Positions 9,778 to 18,409 of a stretch of DNA of 46,628 nt are shown one piece after another. The notes beneath the pieces are model-generated. The model made no database searches and was not told the DNA's origin. It saw nothing but the letters and a program-made list of their open reading frames with translations. Both the position numbers and the translations under genes were made by a program. Source of the DNA: Rhodopirellula sp. (GTDB lineage: Bacteria > Planctomycetota > Planctomycetia > Pirellulales > Pirellulaceae); contig JAHELS010000023.1 in assembly GCA_024644085.1 (NCBI GenBank), forward strand, positions 1 through 46,628. The letters run 5' to 3'. Each line of letters starts with the position of its first letter. Position 1 is the first letter of the stretch.

Positions 9778-10989
9778 TTACAGTTCCGGCAGCCGGTGCC
9801 CAAGTTTCGCACGCTTGGTCTCGAGGTAGCGTTGATTGTGTTCGTTCACAGGAGGAACGATTGGAACCTGGTCAACGACCTGTAAATCAAAGCCGCGGAG
9901 ATTGAACGCTTCCGTCTTCTTTGGGTTGTTTGTCAACAGACGGACCTTACTCAGTCCAAGATCCTTGAGGATTTGTAACCCGACGCCGTAATCACGCATG
10001 TCCGCCTTGAATCCGAGCGCGTGATTCGCTTCGACCGTATCGAGTCCGCTGTCCTGTAGCGCATATGCACGGATCTTCTGCGCGAGTCCGATCCCGCGGC
10101 CTTCCTGAGGAAGATAGATAAGTGCTCCGCGCCCTTCGTTGCTGATCATCTCCAACGCCATCTGAAGCTGGTCCCCGCAATCACAGCGAAGCGAAGCAAC
10201 CAAGTCTCCCGTGAAGCAACTGCTGTGCATTCGAACGAGCGGAGGTGTGCCCGGCGCCGACAAGTCACCATAGACGAGTGCAATCGGTTCCTGGGCTTCG
10301 TACTGAACGCCGTAAACGATGATCGTGAATTCACCGTGCCGTGTCGGCAATCGAGCCTCGGCGGCGCGGCTGATCAGTTTTTCGCTGACCCTGCGGTGCG
10401 AGATCAGCTGTTCGATGCTGATGATCTTGAGGTTACGTTCCCGGGCTATCGCCGCCAAATCGTCGCGACTTGCCCGATCACCCGAGTCATCAAGAATTTC
10501 ACAGAGCGCGGCTGCGGGATGAAGTCCCGCCATGCGTGCCAGGTCGACGGCGGCTTCGGTGTGTCCAGCCCGGCGGAGTACCCCGCCCTCCTTTGCCAGC
10601 AACGGGTATACGTGGCCTGGGCGAACGAACTCTGCGGCATTGCAATCGGGTGAAGCCAGTCGCCGGATGGTCGCACTTCGCTCGGCGGCTGTAATTCCCG
10701 TTTTCGCATCGCGGATGTCGATCGGCGTCAGGAACGCGGTTTTCAGCGGTGCGTCGTTCTCCATCACCACCGGCGCGAGATCGAGTCGTTTGGAGACCTC
10801 GGGAAGAATGGAGACGCACAATTGTCCACGACCCGAGAGCATGAAATTAACCACCTCTGGCGTCGCCTTCTCGGCGGCACAGATGTAGTCGCCCTCGTTC
10901 TCGCGGTCTTCCGCATCGACCACGATGACGACTTCACCGCGTCGAATCGCTTCGACCGCCTCGGGGACACTATTCAACTCGACAGACAT
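9778..10989 (-). CDS. ribBA: Bifunctional 3,4-DHBP synthase / GTP cyclohydrolase II
   Basis: 403 residues; supplies both precursors of riboflavin. The N-terminal RibB domain (1-200) makes 3,4-dihydroxy-2-butanone 4-phosphate from ribulose 5-phosphate: DAEDRENEGDYICAAEKATP is the acidic metal/substrate loop, with HTEAAVDLARMAGL further on. The C-terminal RibA domain (about 205-403) opens GTP: HSSCFTGDLVASLRCDCGDQ gives the three zinc cysteines, then EGRGIGLAQKIRAYALQD and LLTNNPKKTEAF. ATG at 10989, without an obvious Shine-Dalgarno. First gene of the minus-strand series. Two short dyads lie in the divergent promoter space shared with the esterase. No FMN riboswitch seen upstream. Confidence 0.97.
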   Translation of the reverse strand: MSVELNSVPEAVEAIRRGEVVIVVDAEDRENEGDYICAAEKATPEVVNFMLSGRGQLCVSILPEVSKRLDLAPVVMENDAPLKTAFLTPIDIRDAKTGITAAERSATIRRLASPDCNAAEFVRPGHVYPLLAKEGGVLRRAGHTEAAVDLARMAGLHPAAALCEILDDSGDRASRDDLAAIARERNLKIISIEQLISHRRVSEKLISRAAEARLPTRHGEFTIIVYGVQYEAQEPIALVYGDLSAPGTPPLVRMHSSCFTGDLVASLRCDCGDQLQMALEMISNEGRGALIYLPQEGRGIGLAQKIRAYALQDSGLDTVEANHALGFKADMRDYGVGLQILKDLGLSKVRLLTNNPKKTEAFNLRGFDLQVVDQVPIVPPVNEHNQRYLETKRAKLGHRLPEL

Positions 10990-11029
10990 GGTGCTCGGGT
11001 GGGTTGAGATTTCACTCGTTGGACTACCT

Positions 11030-11059
11030 TCGTATTATACGAGCGGACGACGTTCGTCC
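11030..11059. promoter_or_regulatory. Two adjacent dyad symmetries in the ribBA/esterase divergent promoter
   Basis: tcgtat-t-atacga (11030-11042) is followed two bases later by ggacga-cgt-tcgtcc (11045-11059). Both are perfect inverted repeats with six-base arms, 40-70 bp upstream of ribBA and 65-95 bp upstream of the esterase ATG. They could bind a repressor or form RNA hairpins; the function is inferred from position only. Confidence 0.35.
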
Positions 11060-11123
11060 CACCGCCCCCATGTTCCCCTCACGGCCCCCACGATCCTCCC
11101 TACTGCCCACAGCCGCAAGAGCG

Positions 11124-12110
11124 ATGACTTTGATTCCCCGTATTGGCACTATTTTCGATCGATCGCTGCGGGCTGTGCTGGTGCCAGCCGTCGTGATCGC
11201 CTTTCAGATCGCCGCAGCCCGGGGCGAAGAATCACGTCCAATTCGGGCCGCTGTTCCAGAGCAACCGGCTGCTCGGTGCAAGATCGAGAAAAACGAGCGA
11301 TACAGCAGCACACCCGGCCGGGCTGGATTGTGCGATGTTTACTTGCCCCTGACACCGGCCCCTTCTTCCGGACACCCGGTGGTCGTGCTGGTTCACGGCG
11401 GAGCGTGGATCAGCGGCGATAAATGGATGTCCGTCGGCTATGCGCGTCTGTTGGCAGAAAACGGAATCGTCGCCGTGGCGATCAATTATCGCCTTGCGCC
11501 GGCTCATAAGTTTCCCGCTCAGGTCGATGACGTTCGGGATGCACTAGTTTGGACCCGAAAAAATGCCAGGCGATTCTCGATCGACCTCGATCGATTGGGA
11601 CTATTCGGTTATTCGGCGGGTGGTCATCTTGCCGCGCTGACTGCATCACTGGTTGATGAACCAATGCAAGTTCGCACGGCGGCAAGTGGCTGGACCGAGA
11701 CCGATCGGCGCTGGCAGCAGTTGCCGACGATCCGCGCCGTTTGCGCGGGCGGACCGCCGGCCGATTTTCGGGTTCTGCCGCCGGGCAACACGTCCCTGGC
11801 TTATTTCCTCGGTGGCTCGCGTCGCGAAAAGCCGGACGTGTACGTTGCTGCTTCGCCCGCAGCACACGTCTCTGCCGCCGACCCGGTGACCCAAATCATT
11901 CACGGCGAATCCGACCTATTGGTGCCGATCGGAGGTAGCCGGCGCTTTCACCAGGCACAAGTTGACGCGGGGATCGACAGCCGCTTCGAGGTGATGGAGA
12001 ACCAGGGTCACATGGTGACCTTCATCAGTCCGAAGACACAGCAGAAGACGCTGGAATTCTTTCGAGAGACGCTCGGCGCGCAAAGCGGGCCGATTCAACC
12101 GGAAGGCTGA
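11124..12110 (+). CDS. Exported alpha/beta-hydrolase (esterase/lipase, BD-FAE-like)
   Basis: About 328 residues from ATG 11124; an upstream ATG at 11070 is possible but would put a Pro/Arg-rich stretch before the signal peptide. The N-terminus (RSLRAVLVPAVVIAFQIAAARG) is a signal peptide, placing the enzyme outside the cytoplasm. Fold motifs are VVVLVHGGAWISGDKW (oxyanion hole HGGAW), LGLFGYSAGGHLAAL (nucleophile Ser in GYSAGG), IIHGESDLLVPIGGS (acid Asp) and MENQGHMVTF (His). This is the hormone-sensitive-lipase/BD-FAE subgroup, often de-esterifying decorated polysaccharides; the substrate is not predictable. Divergent from ribBA, convergent with ilvB. Confidence 0.9.
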   Translation: MTLIPRIGTIFDRSLRAVLVPAVVIAFQIAAARGEESRPIRAAVPEQPAARCKIEKNERYSSTPGRAGLCDVYLPLTPAPSSGHPVVVLVHGGAWISGDKWMSVGYARLLAENGIVAVAINYRLAPAHKFPAQVDDVRDALVWTRKNARRFSIDLDRLGLFGYSAGGHLAALTASLVDEPMQVRTAASGWTETDRRWQQLPTIRAVCAGGPPADFRVLPPGNTSLAYFLGGSRREKPDVYVAASPAAHVSAADPVTQIIHGESDLLVPIGGSRRFHQAQVDAGIDSRFEVMENQGHMVTFISPKTQQKTLEFFRETLGAQSGPIQPEG

Positions 12111-12182
12111 AAACGGCACCACCTCTTCACCGCGAGACGAATGCCGCGCCCGCGAGTGCCGTGTCACTCCCGCTCGCTCGGC

Positions 12183-13958
12183 TCAGTCCAGGATCATGTC
12201 GTCAACCGTCAGCCCACCGGGAATCATCGGCAGCACGTGTTCCTGGTACGGAACTTCGACGTCGAGCAGGTAGGGACCCTTGTACTCGATCATCTCGCGG
12301 AGCGCCGGCTCCAAGTCGCTCTTGTTGCGAATCGTTGCGGCACCGCACCCGTAGCCCTGGGCGATCTTGACGAAATCGGGATATCGATCTTCCGCGTAGG
12401 TGAACCGATCGGCCGTACTCTGGCCAGCGGCTTCCTGGTGATGGATCGGCCCCAAGTAGGTGTGTGCCCGATTGCGATCCATGAATCGGTCCTCCCACTG
12501 AACGACCATGCCGAGATGTTGGTTGTTCAAGAGCAACACTTTGACCGGCAATTCCTCGCAAAAACAGGTTGCGAGTTCCTGGATGTTCATCTGAAAACTT
12601 CCGTCGCCGTCGATGTCGACAACCAACGAATTCGGGTGCGCGGCTTGAACACCCATCGCGGCCGGCAATCCAAATCCCATCGTCCCCAACCCGCTGCTGC
12701 TGTGCCACGTCCGGGGTCGGCGGAATTTGTAGAATTGTGCAGCCCACATTTGGTGTTGTCCGACCCCGACGGTCACGTAGGTGTCCATTTCAGCCGTCAA
12801 ATCGCTGAGGGTCTTGATCGCGTGTTGCTGCAGGATCCCGTCAAAGTTGTCGTCGTACTTAAGTGGGTACTTGGTTTTCAACTCATCACAGTACTTTTGC
12901 CAATCCGTGATCTCAGGTTTCTGAACGATCTTGTTCAATTCGGTCAGCACCTGCTTGACGTCACCACGCACCGGAATGTGGGCGGTCTTGTTCTTGTTGA
13001 GCTCCGATCCGTCGATGTCGACATGAATGATCTTGGCATCCTTCGCGAACGCCTCAACCTTGCCGGTCACGCGATCATCAAACCGGACACCCAGCGCAAT
13101 CAACAGGTCGCAATCGCGGACGGCATAGTTTGCGTACGCGGCGCCGTGCATTCCCAACCAATCCATCGAATGTTCATGCTCAGGCGGGATCGCACCGATT
13201 CCCATCACGGTGGTCGTTGCGGGGATGCCTGTTTTGCTGATGAATTGCCGAAGTTCTTCGCTCGCTTCGCCGGTGATGATTCCGCCGCCGGCATAAATCA
13301 TCGGGCGACGGGCCAGCTTGATCGCTGCGGCGACTTGACGAATCGTCTCGCTCGGAATCGTTGGTGGTGTTGGTTCGTAACCGGGCAGATCCATCGGAGG
13401 ATCCATATCAATCCCGCTCAGGTCGCCGAGTTGGATGTCTTTGGGCATGTCGATCAACACGGGCCCCGGACGTCCGCTCAAGGCGATGTGAAACGCCTCT
13501 TTCATGATCCGCGGCAAATCTGACAATTTCGTCACAAGGTAGTGATGCTTGGTGATGCCGCGACACACCTCGACCATCGGTGTTTCCTGAAACGCATCGC
13601 TGCCGATTGCCTTGGTTGGAACCTGGCCGGTGATACAGATGATCGGAACGCTGTCGAGCTTTGCGTCTGCGATCGCGGTGACCAGATTCGTCGCCCCCGG
13701 TCCACTGGTCGCCATCACAACCCCGACCTTTCCGGTGCTGCGAGCGTATCCTTGGGCCGCAAACGCGCCACCCTGCTCGTGCCGCGGCAGAATCGTGCGG
13801 ATCGACGATCCAAATCGCGTCAACGCCTGGTGCATCGGCATGCTGCATCCGCCCGGGTAGGCGAAAAGCACTTCCACGCCGTGATCGACCAAAGATTTGA
13901 CCAGAATGTCGGCGCCGTTGGTTAATCGGGTTTCGGTCGGAGCTTTGGCAGTACTCAT
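12183..13958 (-). CDS. ilvB: Acetolactate synthase large (catalytic) subunit
   Basis: 591-residue ThDP enzyme of branched-chain amino acid synthesis; condenses pyruvate with pyruvate or 2-ketobutyrate. Visible are [18 protein letters not shown] and [19 protein letters not shown] (activating Glu), [19 protein letters not shown], the FAD region [20 protein letters not shown], and the ThDP/Mg motif [18 protein letters not shown] ending in [15 protein letters not shown]. Length fits anabolic AHAS. The regulatory subunit ilvN and ilvC are not adjacent. ATG at 13958; no leader-peptide attenuator recognised in the 230 bp upstream. A 460-codon open frame on the opposite strand (12141-13523) is a shadow of this gene. 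Confidence 0.97.
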   Translation of the reverse strand: MSTAKAPTETRLTNGADILVKSLVDHGVEVLFAYPGGCSMPMHQALTRFGSSIRTILPRHEQGGAFAAQGYARSTGKVGVVMATSGPGATNLVTAIADAKLDSVPIICITGQVPTKAIGSDAFQETPMVEVCRGITKHHYLVTKLSDLPRIMKEAFHIALSGRPGPVLIDMPKDIQLGDLSGIDMDPPMDLPGYEPTPPTIPSETIRQVAAAIKLARRPMIYAGGGIITGEASEELRQFISKTGIPATTTVMGIGAIPPEHEHSMDWLGMHGAAYANYAVRDCDLLIALGVRFDDRVTGKVEAFAKDAKIIHVDIDGSELNKNKTAHIPVRGDVKQVLTELNKIVQKPEITDWQKYCDELKTKYPLKYDDNFDGILQQHAIKTLSDLTAEMDTYVTVGVGQHQMWAAQFYKFRRPRTWHSSSGLGTMGFGLPAAMGVQAAHPNSLVVDIDGDGSFQMNIQELATCFCEELPVKVLLLNNQHLGMVVQWEDRFMDRNRAHTYLGPIHHQEAAGQSTADRFTYAEDRYPDFVKIAQGYGCGAATIRNKSDLEPALREMIEYKGPYLLDVEVPYQEHVLPMIPGGLTVDDMILD

Positions 13959-14190
13959 GTGCTTCTAACGGGGGTGAAAACCAGCGAAATGGATACTCAG
14001 GAGGGCCGGGACGTGACGATTCGTGGACAAACCATCAGCGGCCCATCCCCCAGCAGACGGCTCGCGGGGGGATGACGTTCGTTCGGACGGGCAAAAACTG
14101 GCGTTTACGCGGTGGCCCGAAACTTCCGAATCTACTCGCTAACGTAAGTTCGTGCCGAAACTTAGGCAATGGATAAACCACGATCTCGCA

Positions 14191-14580
14191 ATGACAACTT
14201 GGCTTAATCTGCTCTGTGTGGCGGCCGGAGGTGCGGCTGGTTCGCTTGCCCGCTATCTGATCACCGTCGGTTCAGCCTCCCTTCCGGGGGGGTCTACGAT
14301 GCTGGGGACGACCATCGCAAACGTGTTGGGCTGTTTGGCGATTGGGGCCTTCGCTGAATACGTGGTTCTGACAGGGCACCTATCCGAGCGGATTCAATTG
14401 GGGATCCAGGTCGGGATTCTCGGCGGTCTGACCACTTTTTCGACCTTTGCTCTCGAGTCGACGATCCTCGCCGAGACGGGGCGATGGCCGCTGGCAAGCC
14501 TGTATGTCCTGGCGAATCTGCTCATCGGTTGGGTTTCTGTTTTCGCTATGGCAGCCCTGGTCAAAGGATGGATGGCATGA
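14191..14580 (+). CDS. crcB: Fluoride channel CrcB/Fluc
   Basis: About 129 residues with four hydrophobic helices; dual-topology dimeric fluoride exporter of the inner membrane. Signatures are GGAAGSLARYLI, TMLGTTIANVLGCLAIGAF (conserved Asn) and GILGGLTTFSTFALES (the Thr-Phe-Ser-Thr-Phe fluoride pore segment). ATG at 14191 (MTTWLNLL) is preferred over the GTG at 14152, which would add a hydrophilic extension not typical of Fluc. The stop overlaps the next gene's start (ATGA). I looked for a crcB-type fluoride riboswitch upstream and did not find its consensus. Confidence 0.95.
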   Translation: MTTWLNLLCVAAGGAAGSLARYLITVGSASLPGGSTMLGTTIANVLGCLAIGAFAEYVVLTGHLSERIQLGIQVGILGGLTTFSTFALESTILAETGRWPLASLYVLANLLIGWVSVFAMAALVKGWMA

Positions 14581-17198
14581 ATCGAGGTTCGATGTTCGAC
14601 AGCCACGTGCGTGCTGGGCAGAATTCCCTGGTAGCCGGGCAGATCTCACTGGCCATCGCGAGCCTGTTTTTTTTCCCAGTCGCCGCTGGGGCACAATCGC
14701 CCGATCCCATGCCTGCCTACGCCTCGGCCAGCAGACTGCGCGCCGACGCGTCGCTGCATGCTGTGGCCTTCAATACGATGGGCACTGGAGTCGAAACGCC
14801 AGGCACCGACGCGATCGGGATTGCATGCGGCGACCGAGGGACGATCTTGCTCTCTGGCGACGGCGGCGAGACGTGGCAGCTCCAGCAAAGCGGTGTCGAT
14901 TGCCCCTTGGACGATGTGACGTGGATCGATCGTCAACGTGTTGTGATTGTCGGTGGAGCGTACGATCGAATCACGCGGCTCAGTCGCGGCGTCGTTCTTT
15001 ACAGCAACGACACTGGCAAAACGTGGCAGCGTGCTGAGGACGAAGAACTGCCACGGCTAAAGAAAGTTCGCCTGCGCGAAGACAAGTCGCTGGAAGCCTA
15101 TGGTGATTTATCGCATTCCTTGTTGACACGCGAATTGGAAAGTCACGACGGCGGTCGCACGTGGCATGGAACAAACCGCGTCGAACCGACGAGTGCAAAG
15201 TTTCGACGCCCGACATCCCCGGAGTTACACCAATGGGTCCATGCAACTGGAATCCCCGTGGCAATCCGGGACGCATGCCGTGTCCATGAGAATACGTTAT
15301 GCGCTGTGGGTGATCACGGTGTTGTATTGCTGAGCCGCGACAGAGGCAAATCATGGCAAGAAGTGCGAGGTGAAGATCGTCGCACCGCGGTGCTTATGGT
15401 CAGCCGTGATGCCAGTTCCGTCGCCTGGTCCCTGCTTGGATCGGAAACGCTCGAGGCTCGAAATCGAGTTGCACTGATGGTCCAGGACGCCAGCGATGAA
15501 GACGCACCCGTAATGGATTACGTCCATCAGGCGGCAGTCATGTTGGGCGGCTCGGGAGCCGATGCGATCATGAATCATGATCCGATCGAGCAGCAGCCCG
15601 ATGGCTGGATCCGAGAAGCGATGCGTTGGATGGCAATACACCGGCCCGCGGTTCTGGTCCTTGACCGCACGCTCAGTCGCGATGTGCACGAAGCGTTTTT
15701 TCAAGCCGCGGCGACATCGGGGGTCGCAAGGGTAGTCGATTATTCGTTTGGCCATGGCGGAAGTGCGATGCGACATCGCTATGCTTTGCTTCCAAGGTCA
15801 GGCATTCTGGCGAGCGATCTTGCCGCGGACGCTTTACACTACGTCGCTCCTCGGCAACCTCAATCTCCTTCGATCTCGCTGAACCACATCTACGATGTCA
15901 CACCGACCGCGCGGCGAGGTGATTCGTTGTGCGGTGGCTTGGCGCTTGGCGAGGGACGACGTCTCGTTGCCCAGCGGCCACAGGTTTCGCGGCGTCAAAC
16001 ACAAATCGTGCAAGGCCGGCTCAATCAATCGGTGCGCATTGCCGAATTGGTGGCAACGAGTCGGTCGAAGAACGAATTTTCTCAGTTGCTCGAGAAGACG
16101 CTTGACCAGACGGCCAAACAGGATCAGTTTCGCCTGGCCTGGTCGATCTTTCTGGAGACCAGCCGACTCGACGGTGGTGCCGCCGGTTTTCGCGAACTCG
16201 CCCTGGAGCAAATCGCCTCTCGTTTCGCGTCGCATTCCGCGGGACGATGGGCGCGGCTTCGACTCGATTCGTTTAGCCACGGTTCGGAGTTGGATCGTCT
16301 GCGATCTTACGAATCAAACTCCTCCGCACCGGATGAAGCCCCCGCCAACAAGACCGTTCCCGTATCTCCTTTCCAAGTTGCGTCATCTGGCGTGCGTCAG
16401 GCGTCCGCCGTGTCACCGCTGGTGGTGCCGATACCCGAGACACACCAATTACAGAGAAAGACAAAACCGCAGGTTGAAGTTGATTTGGCCTGGGAGTTCC
16501 ATCCTCTTGTGTTGATTTCGCGCGAAGCGGCGCGGCGACGGGGCGACGAGGGGCGATTGCAGTTGACTGACGGCGAGTCGGCTGATTTGCGCCGGCTGAC
16601 CGATGCTCAGCAAAACGCGTGGTCAGGTTTGCTCGCTGACGCGGGGCCGCAGACCGTTGCGGCGAGACGCACCGATTCGCCGCCGAAGCTCGACGGTGTT
16701 TTGAACGATCCATGTTGGCATTCGGCGCTACGTTCGGCCGGTCGCGTCGCCCAGCCGCGAATCGCATACGATGACGATTACGTTTATGTTGCCATTGAGT
16801 GTGCGGCGGACAAACTCGGTCCGGACACATTTGACCCCACGAGGTCGTCGGTCACGCGGGACCACGATTTGTCGTCGGTCGATCGTGTCCAGCTGAGGTT
16901 CGATACTGACCGTGATCTGATGACCTCGATGCAGTTACTGATTTCTAGCGCGGGGCGAACCCACGATTCGGTGGGTAGCCGAGCGGCGTGGCAACCCACT
17001 TGGTACGTCGATCTTGGCCGTGCCGGTGATCTGGTCACAATCGAGTTGGCGATTCTGAGACGCGATCTGATCGAGCTGCCGATTCCGTCGGGCGAAAGCT
17101 GGTTTTTTTCGGTCAAGACGATCCGTGGTGGAGACCCAACGACCGAACCGATCATTCCGGATCCGGATGATTGGATGCGAGTCGTTTTTCGACCCTGA
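14577..17198 (+). CDS. Large exported protein with BNR/YCF48-like repeats and C-terminal CBM9-like domain
   Basis: About 873 residues from the ATG overlapping the crcB stop. A signal peptide (LAIASLFFFPVAAGAQS, about 26-43) exports it. The N-terminal part has sortilin/YCF48-type beta-propeller repeats: GIACGDRGTILLSGDGGETW (about 80) and CAVGDHGVVLLSRDRGKSW (about 245). The middle (270-420), with VALMVQDASDEDAPVMD and PAVLVLDRTLSRDVHEAFF, is possibly a PIG-L/LmbE-like fold. The C-terminal 180 residues (SPPKLDGVLNDPCWHSA, AYDDDYVYVAIECA) resemble carbohydrate-binding module family 9. Likely a cell-surface or periplasmic protein binding glycans; no catalytic site is evident. Its coupling to crcB is probably organisational rather than functional. 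Confidence 0.82.
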   Translation: MNRGSMFDSHVRAGQNSLVAGQISLAIASLFFFPVAAGAQSPDPMPAYASASRLRADASLHAVAFNTMGTGVETPGTDAIGIACGDRGTILLSGDGGETWQLQQSGVDCPLDDVTWIDRQRVVIVGGAYDRITRLSRGVVLYSNDTGKTWQRAEDEELPRLKKVRLREDKSLEAYGDLSHSLLTRELESHDGGRTWHGTNRVEPTSAKFRRPTSPELHQWVHATGIPVAIRDACRVHENTLCAVGDHGVVLLSRDRGKSWQEVRGEDRRTAVLMVSRDASSVAWSLLGSETLEARNRVALMVQDASDEDAPVMDYVHQAAVMLGGSGADAIMNHDPIEQQPDGWIREAMRWMAIHRPAVLVLDRTLSRDVHEAFFQAAATSGVARVVDYSFGHGGSAMRHRYALLPRSGILASDLAADALHYVAPRQPQSPSISLNHIYDVTPTARRGDSLCGGLALGEGRRLVAQRPQVSRRQTQIVQGRLNQSVRIAELVATSRSKNEFSQLLEKTLDQTAKQDQFRLAWSIFLETSRLDGGAAGFRELALEQIASRFASHSAGRWARLRLDSFSHGSELDRLRSYESNSSAPDEAPANKTVPVSPFQVASSGVRQASAVSPLVVPIPETHQLQRKTKPQVEVDLAWEFHPLVLISREAARRRGDEGRLQLTDGESADLRRLTDAQQNAWSGLLADAGPQTVAARRTDSPPKLDGVLNDPCWHSALRSAGRVAQPRIAYDDDYVYVAIECAADKLGPDTFDPTRSSVTRDHDLSSVDRVQLRFDTDRDLMTSMQLLISSAGRTHDSVGSRAAWQPTWYVDLGRAGDLVTIELAILRRDLIELPIPSGESWFFSVKTIRGGDPTTEPIIPDPDDWMRVVFRP

Positions 17199-17252
17199 CG
17201 GCCGCAACGTTGACTCCGCCTCGTGCATCGATGAGACTCCAGGTCGTGCTTC

Positions 17253-17323
17253 GCGGGTGTAGTTCAATGGTAGAACATCAGCTTCCCAAGCTGAATACGA
17301 GGGTTCGATTCCCTTCACCCGCT
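17253..17323 (+). tRNA. tRNA-Gly (anticodon CCC)
   Basis: 71-nt cloverleaf: acceptor gcgggtg pairs with cacccgc (17316-17322), D-arm tagttcaatggtagaa, anticodon stem tcagc/gctga around loop ttcccaa (anticodon CCC, reads GGG), and T-arm gagggttcgattcccttc (stem with GTTCGATTC loop). Discriminator base is T, and the 3' CCA is not encoded. It lies between the CBM9-like gene and the convergent dgcA gene. Confidence 0.96.
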
Positions 17324-17351
17324 CTGCTCCGTGCACCCGCTCTGCTCCGTG
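17316..17351 (+). repeat. 18-bp tandem duplication of the tRNA-Gly 3' end
   Basis: cacccgctctgctccgtg occurs twice without spacer (17316-17333 and 17334-17351). The first copy contains the 3' acceptor strand of the tRNA, so a second perfect acceptor-strand copy lies directly downstream. Consistent with replication slippage or a remnant attachment site; no integrase is nearby. Confidence 0.95.
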
Positions 17352-17365
17352 AACCACGCGCAAGA

Positions 17366-18400
17366 TCACTCTTGCGCACTTTGCCCAATCAATTCAACGC
17401 CGTTCCCGTTCTTATTGGGGTACTGGCATTTCCCTCGAGTCACGCGGACCCCGGTCGCAATGTCTTCAGCGAGCAGCTCGGCACCGTCCATATCGACATG
17501 GTCAAGCAGCGGCAGCAGCTGTGCGATTGCCGAGATGCCGACGGTGGATTCGGTCATGCAACCAACCATGACTTTCATGCCAAGCCCGCGTGCCTCGTCA
17601 ATCATTCGCCGGGCTGGGGTCAGTCCGCCGCATTTGACCAACTTGATATTGACGCCGTGAAATCGACCGGCACAAAGCGCGACGTCTTGTTCAACGATAC
17701 AGCTTTCGTCCGCCATGATTGGCAGGGACGATTCGCGGTAACACCGCTCGGTGCCCTCGTCGTCACCACGAGGCAGTGGTTGTTCGATGAATTCGACGCC
17801 TAATTCGGCGAGCTGGCTCGAGTACTCGAGGGTTTGATCGACCGACCAGCCACAGTTCGCATCGACGCGGAATACCGCGCCGGTGTGCCGTCGCAACTCG
17901 CGGACGATCGCAATGTCGTCTGCCGTGCCCAGCTTGATTTTGTACACCGGCCAATCGGGAACCTCGCGCAGCTTCGACACCATTTTTTCGACGTCGTCGA
18001 TACCGATGGTGTAGTTCGAGAGAGGAATATTCGTTGGATCAAGGCCCCACAAACGATAGACCGGTGATCCCTTCTGCTTTCCCCACAAGTCATAGGCAGC
18101 CTGGTCGAGCGCGCACAATGCAAATGGCTCGTCCGGAATCTGATCGTGCACTTGTTGCCACAATGACGGGGGATCGAGCGCATCGGTAGCTTCGACAAGT
18201 TCGCGAACCGCGTGAAGCGCGTGGCGCATCCGCGATAATGTCATGCCGTAGTAACGGTTCGTTGTCGCTTCACCAAACCCGCGGTGAACGCCGTCGGAAA
18301 GTTCTACGATCATCGTCGGTTGTTCCGAATACGATTCCCGTGAAATCGTGAATCGATGTCGAAGCGGAAGCCGGAATTCGCGGATCACCATGCGAAGCAT
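17366..18400 (-). CDS. dgcA: Enolase-superfamily racemase/epimerase (DgcA-like; dipeptide-epimerase family)
   Basis: 344 residues with the muconate-lactonizing-type layout: capping domain (1-125), then a barrel with VYKIKLG (KxK acid/base Lys), FRVDANCGWS, EFIEQPLP and IMADESC (metal-binding Asp/Glu/Asp), VNIKLVKCGG (second Lys), and a DxDG motif (HVDMDGAELLAED). By sequence alone this would be called L-Ala-D/L-Glu epimerase. Directly upstream is DUF1611/DgcN, and that pair defines the D-glutamate route in which DgcN N-acetylates D-Glu and DgcA racemises N-acetyl-D-Glu to N-acetyl-L-Glu. ATG at 18400, 9 bp after dgcN; an in-frame ATG at 18391 is alternative. Convergent with tRNA-Gly. Confidence 0.8.
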   Translation of the reverse strand: MLRMVIREFRLPLRHRFTISRESYSEQPTMIVELSDGVHRGFGEATTNRYYGMTLSRMRHALHAVRELVEATDALDPPSLWQQVHDQIPDEPFALCALDQAAYDLWGKQKGSPVYRLWGLDPTNIPLSNYTIGIDDVEKMVSKLREVPDWPVYKIKLGTADDIAIVRELRRHTGAVFRVDANCGWSVDQTLEYSSQLAELGVEFIEQPLPRGDDEGTERCYRESSLPIMADESCIVEQDVALCAGRFHGVNIKLVKCGGLTPARRMIDEARGLGMKVMVGCMTESTVGISAIAQLLPLLDHVDMDGAELLAEDIATGVRVTRGKCQYPNKNGNGVELIGQSAQE

Positions 18401-18409
18401 CAGCGCGTG

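Noticed and set aside
12141-13523. 460-codon open frame antisense to ilvB
   Set aside because: The opposite strand encodes a full acetolactate synthase with all motifs; the antisense frame has no recognisable domain and follows from codon bias in GC-rich DNA.
14040-14190. Possible fluoride riboswitch before crcB
   Set aside because: ggggggatgacgttcg superficially recalls the crcB motif, but the required pairing partner and 3' ctcctac-type segment are not in register.
17253-17351. Prophage or genomic island attachment at tRNA-Gly
   Set aside because: The repeat is present but no integrase, excisionase or island genes are in the window, so only the repeat is reported.
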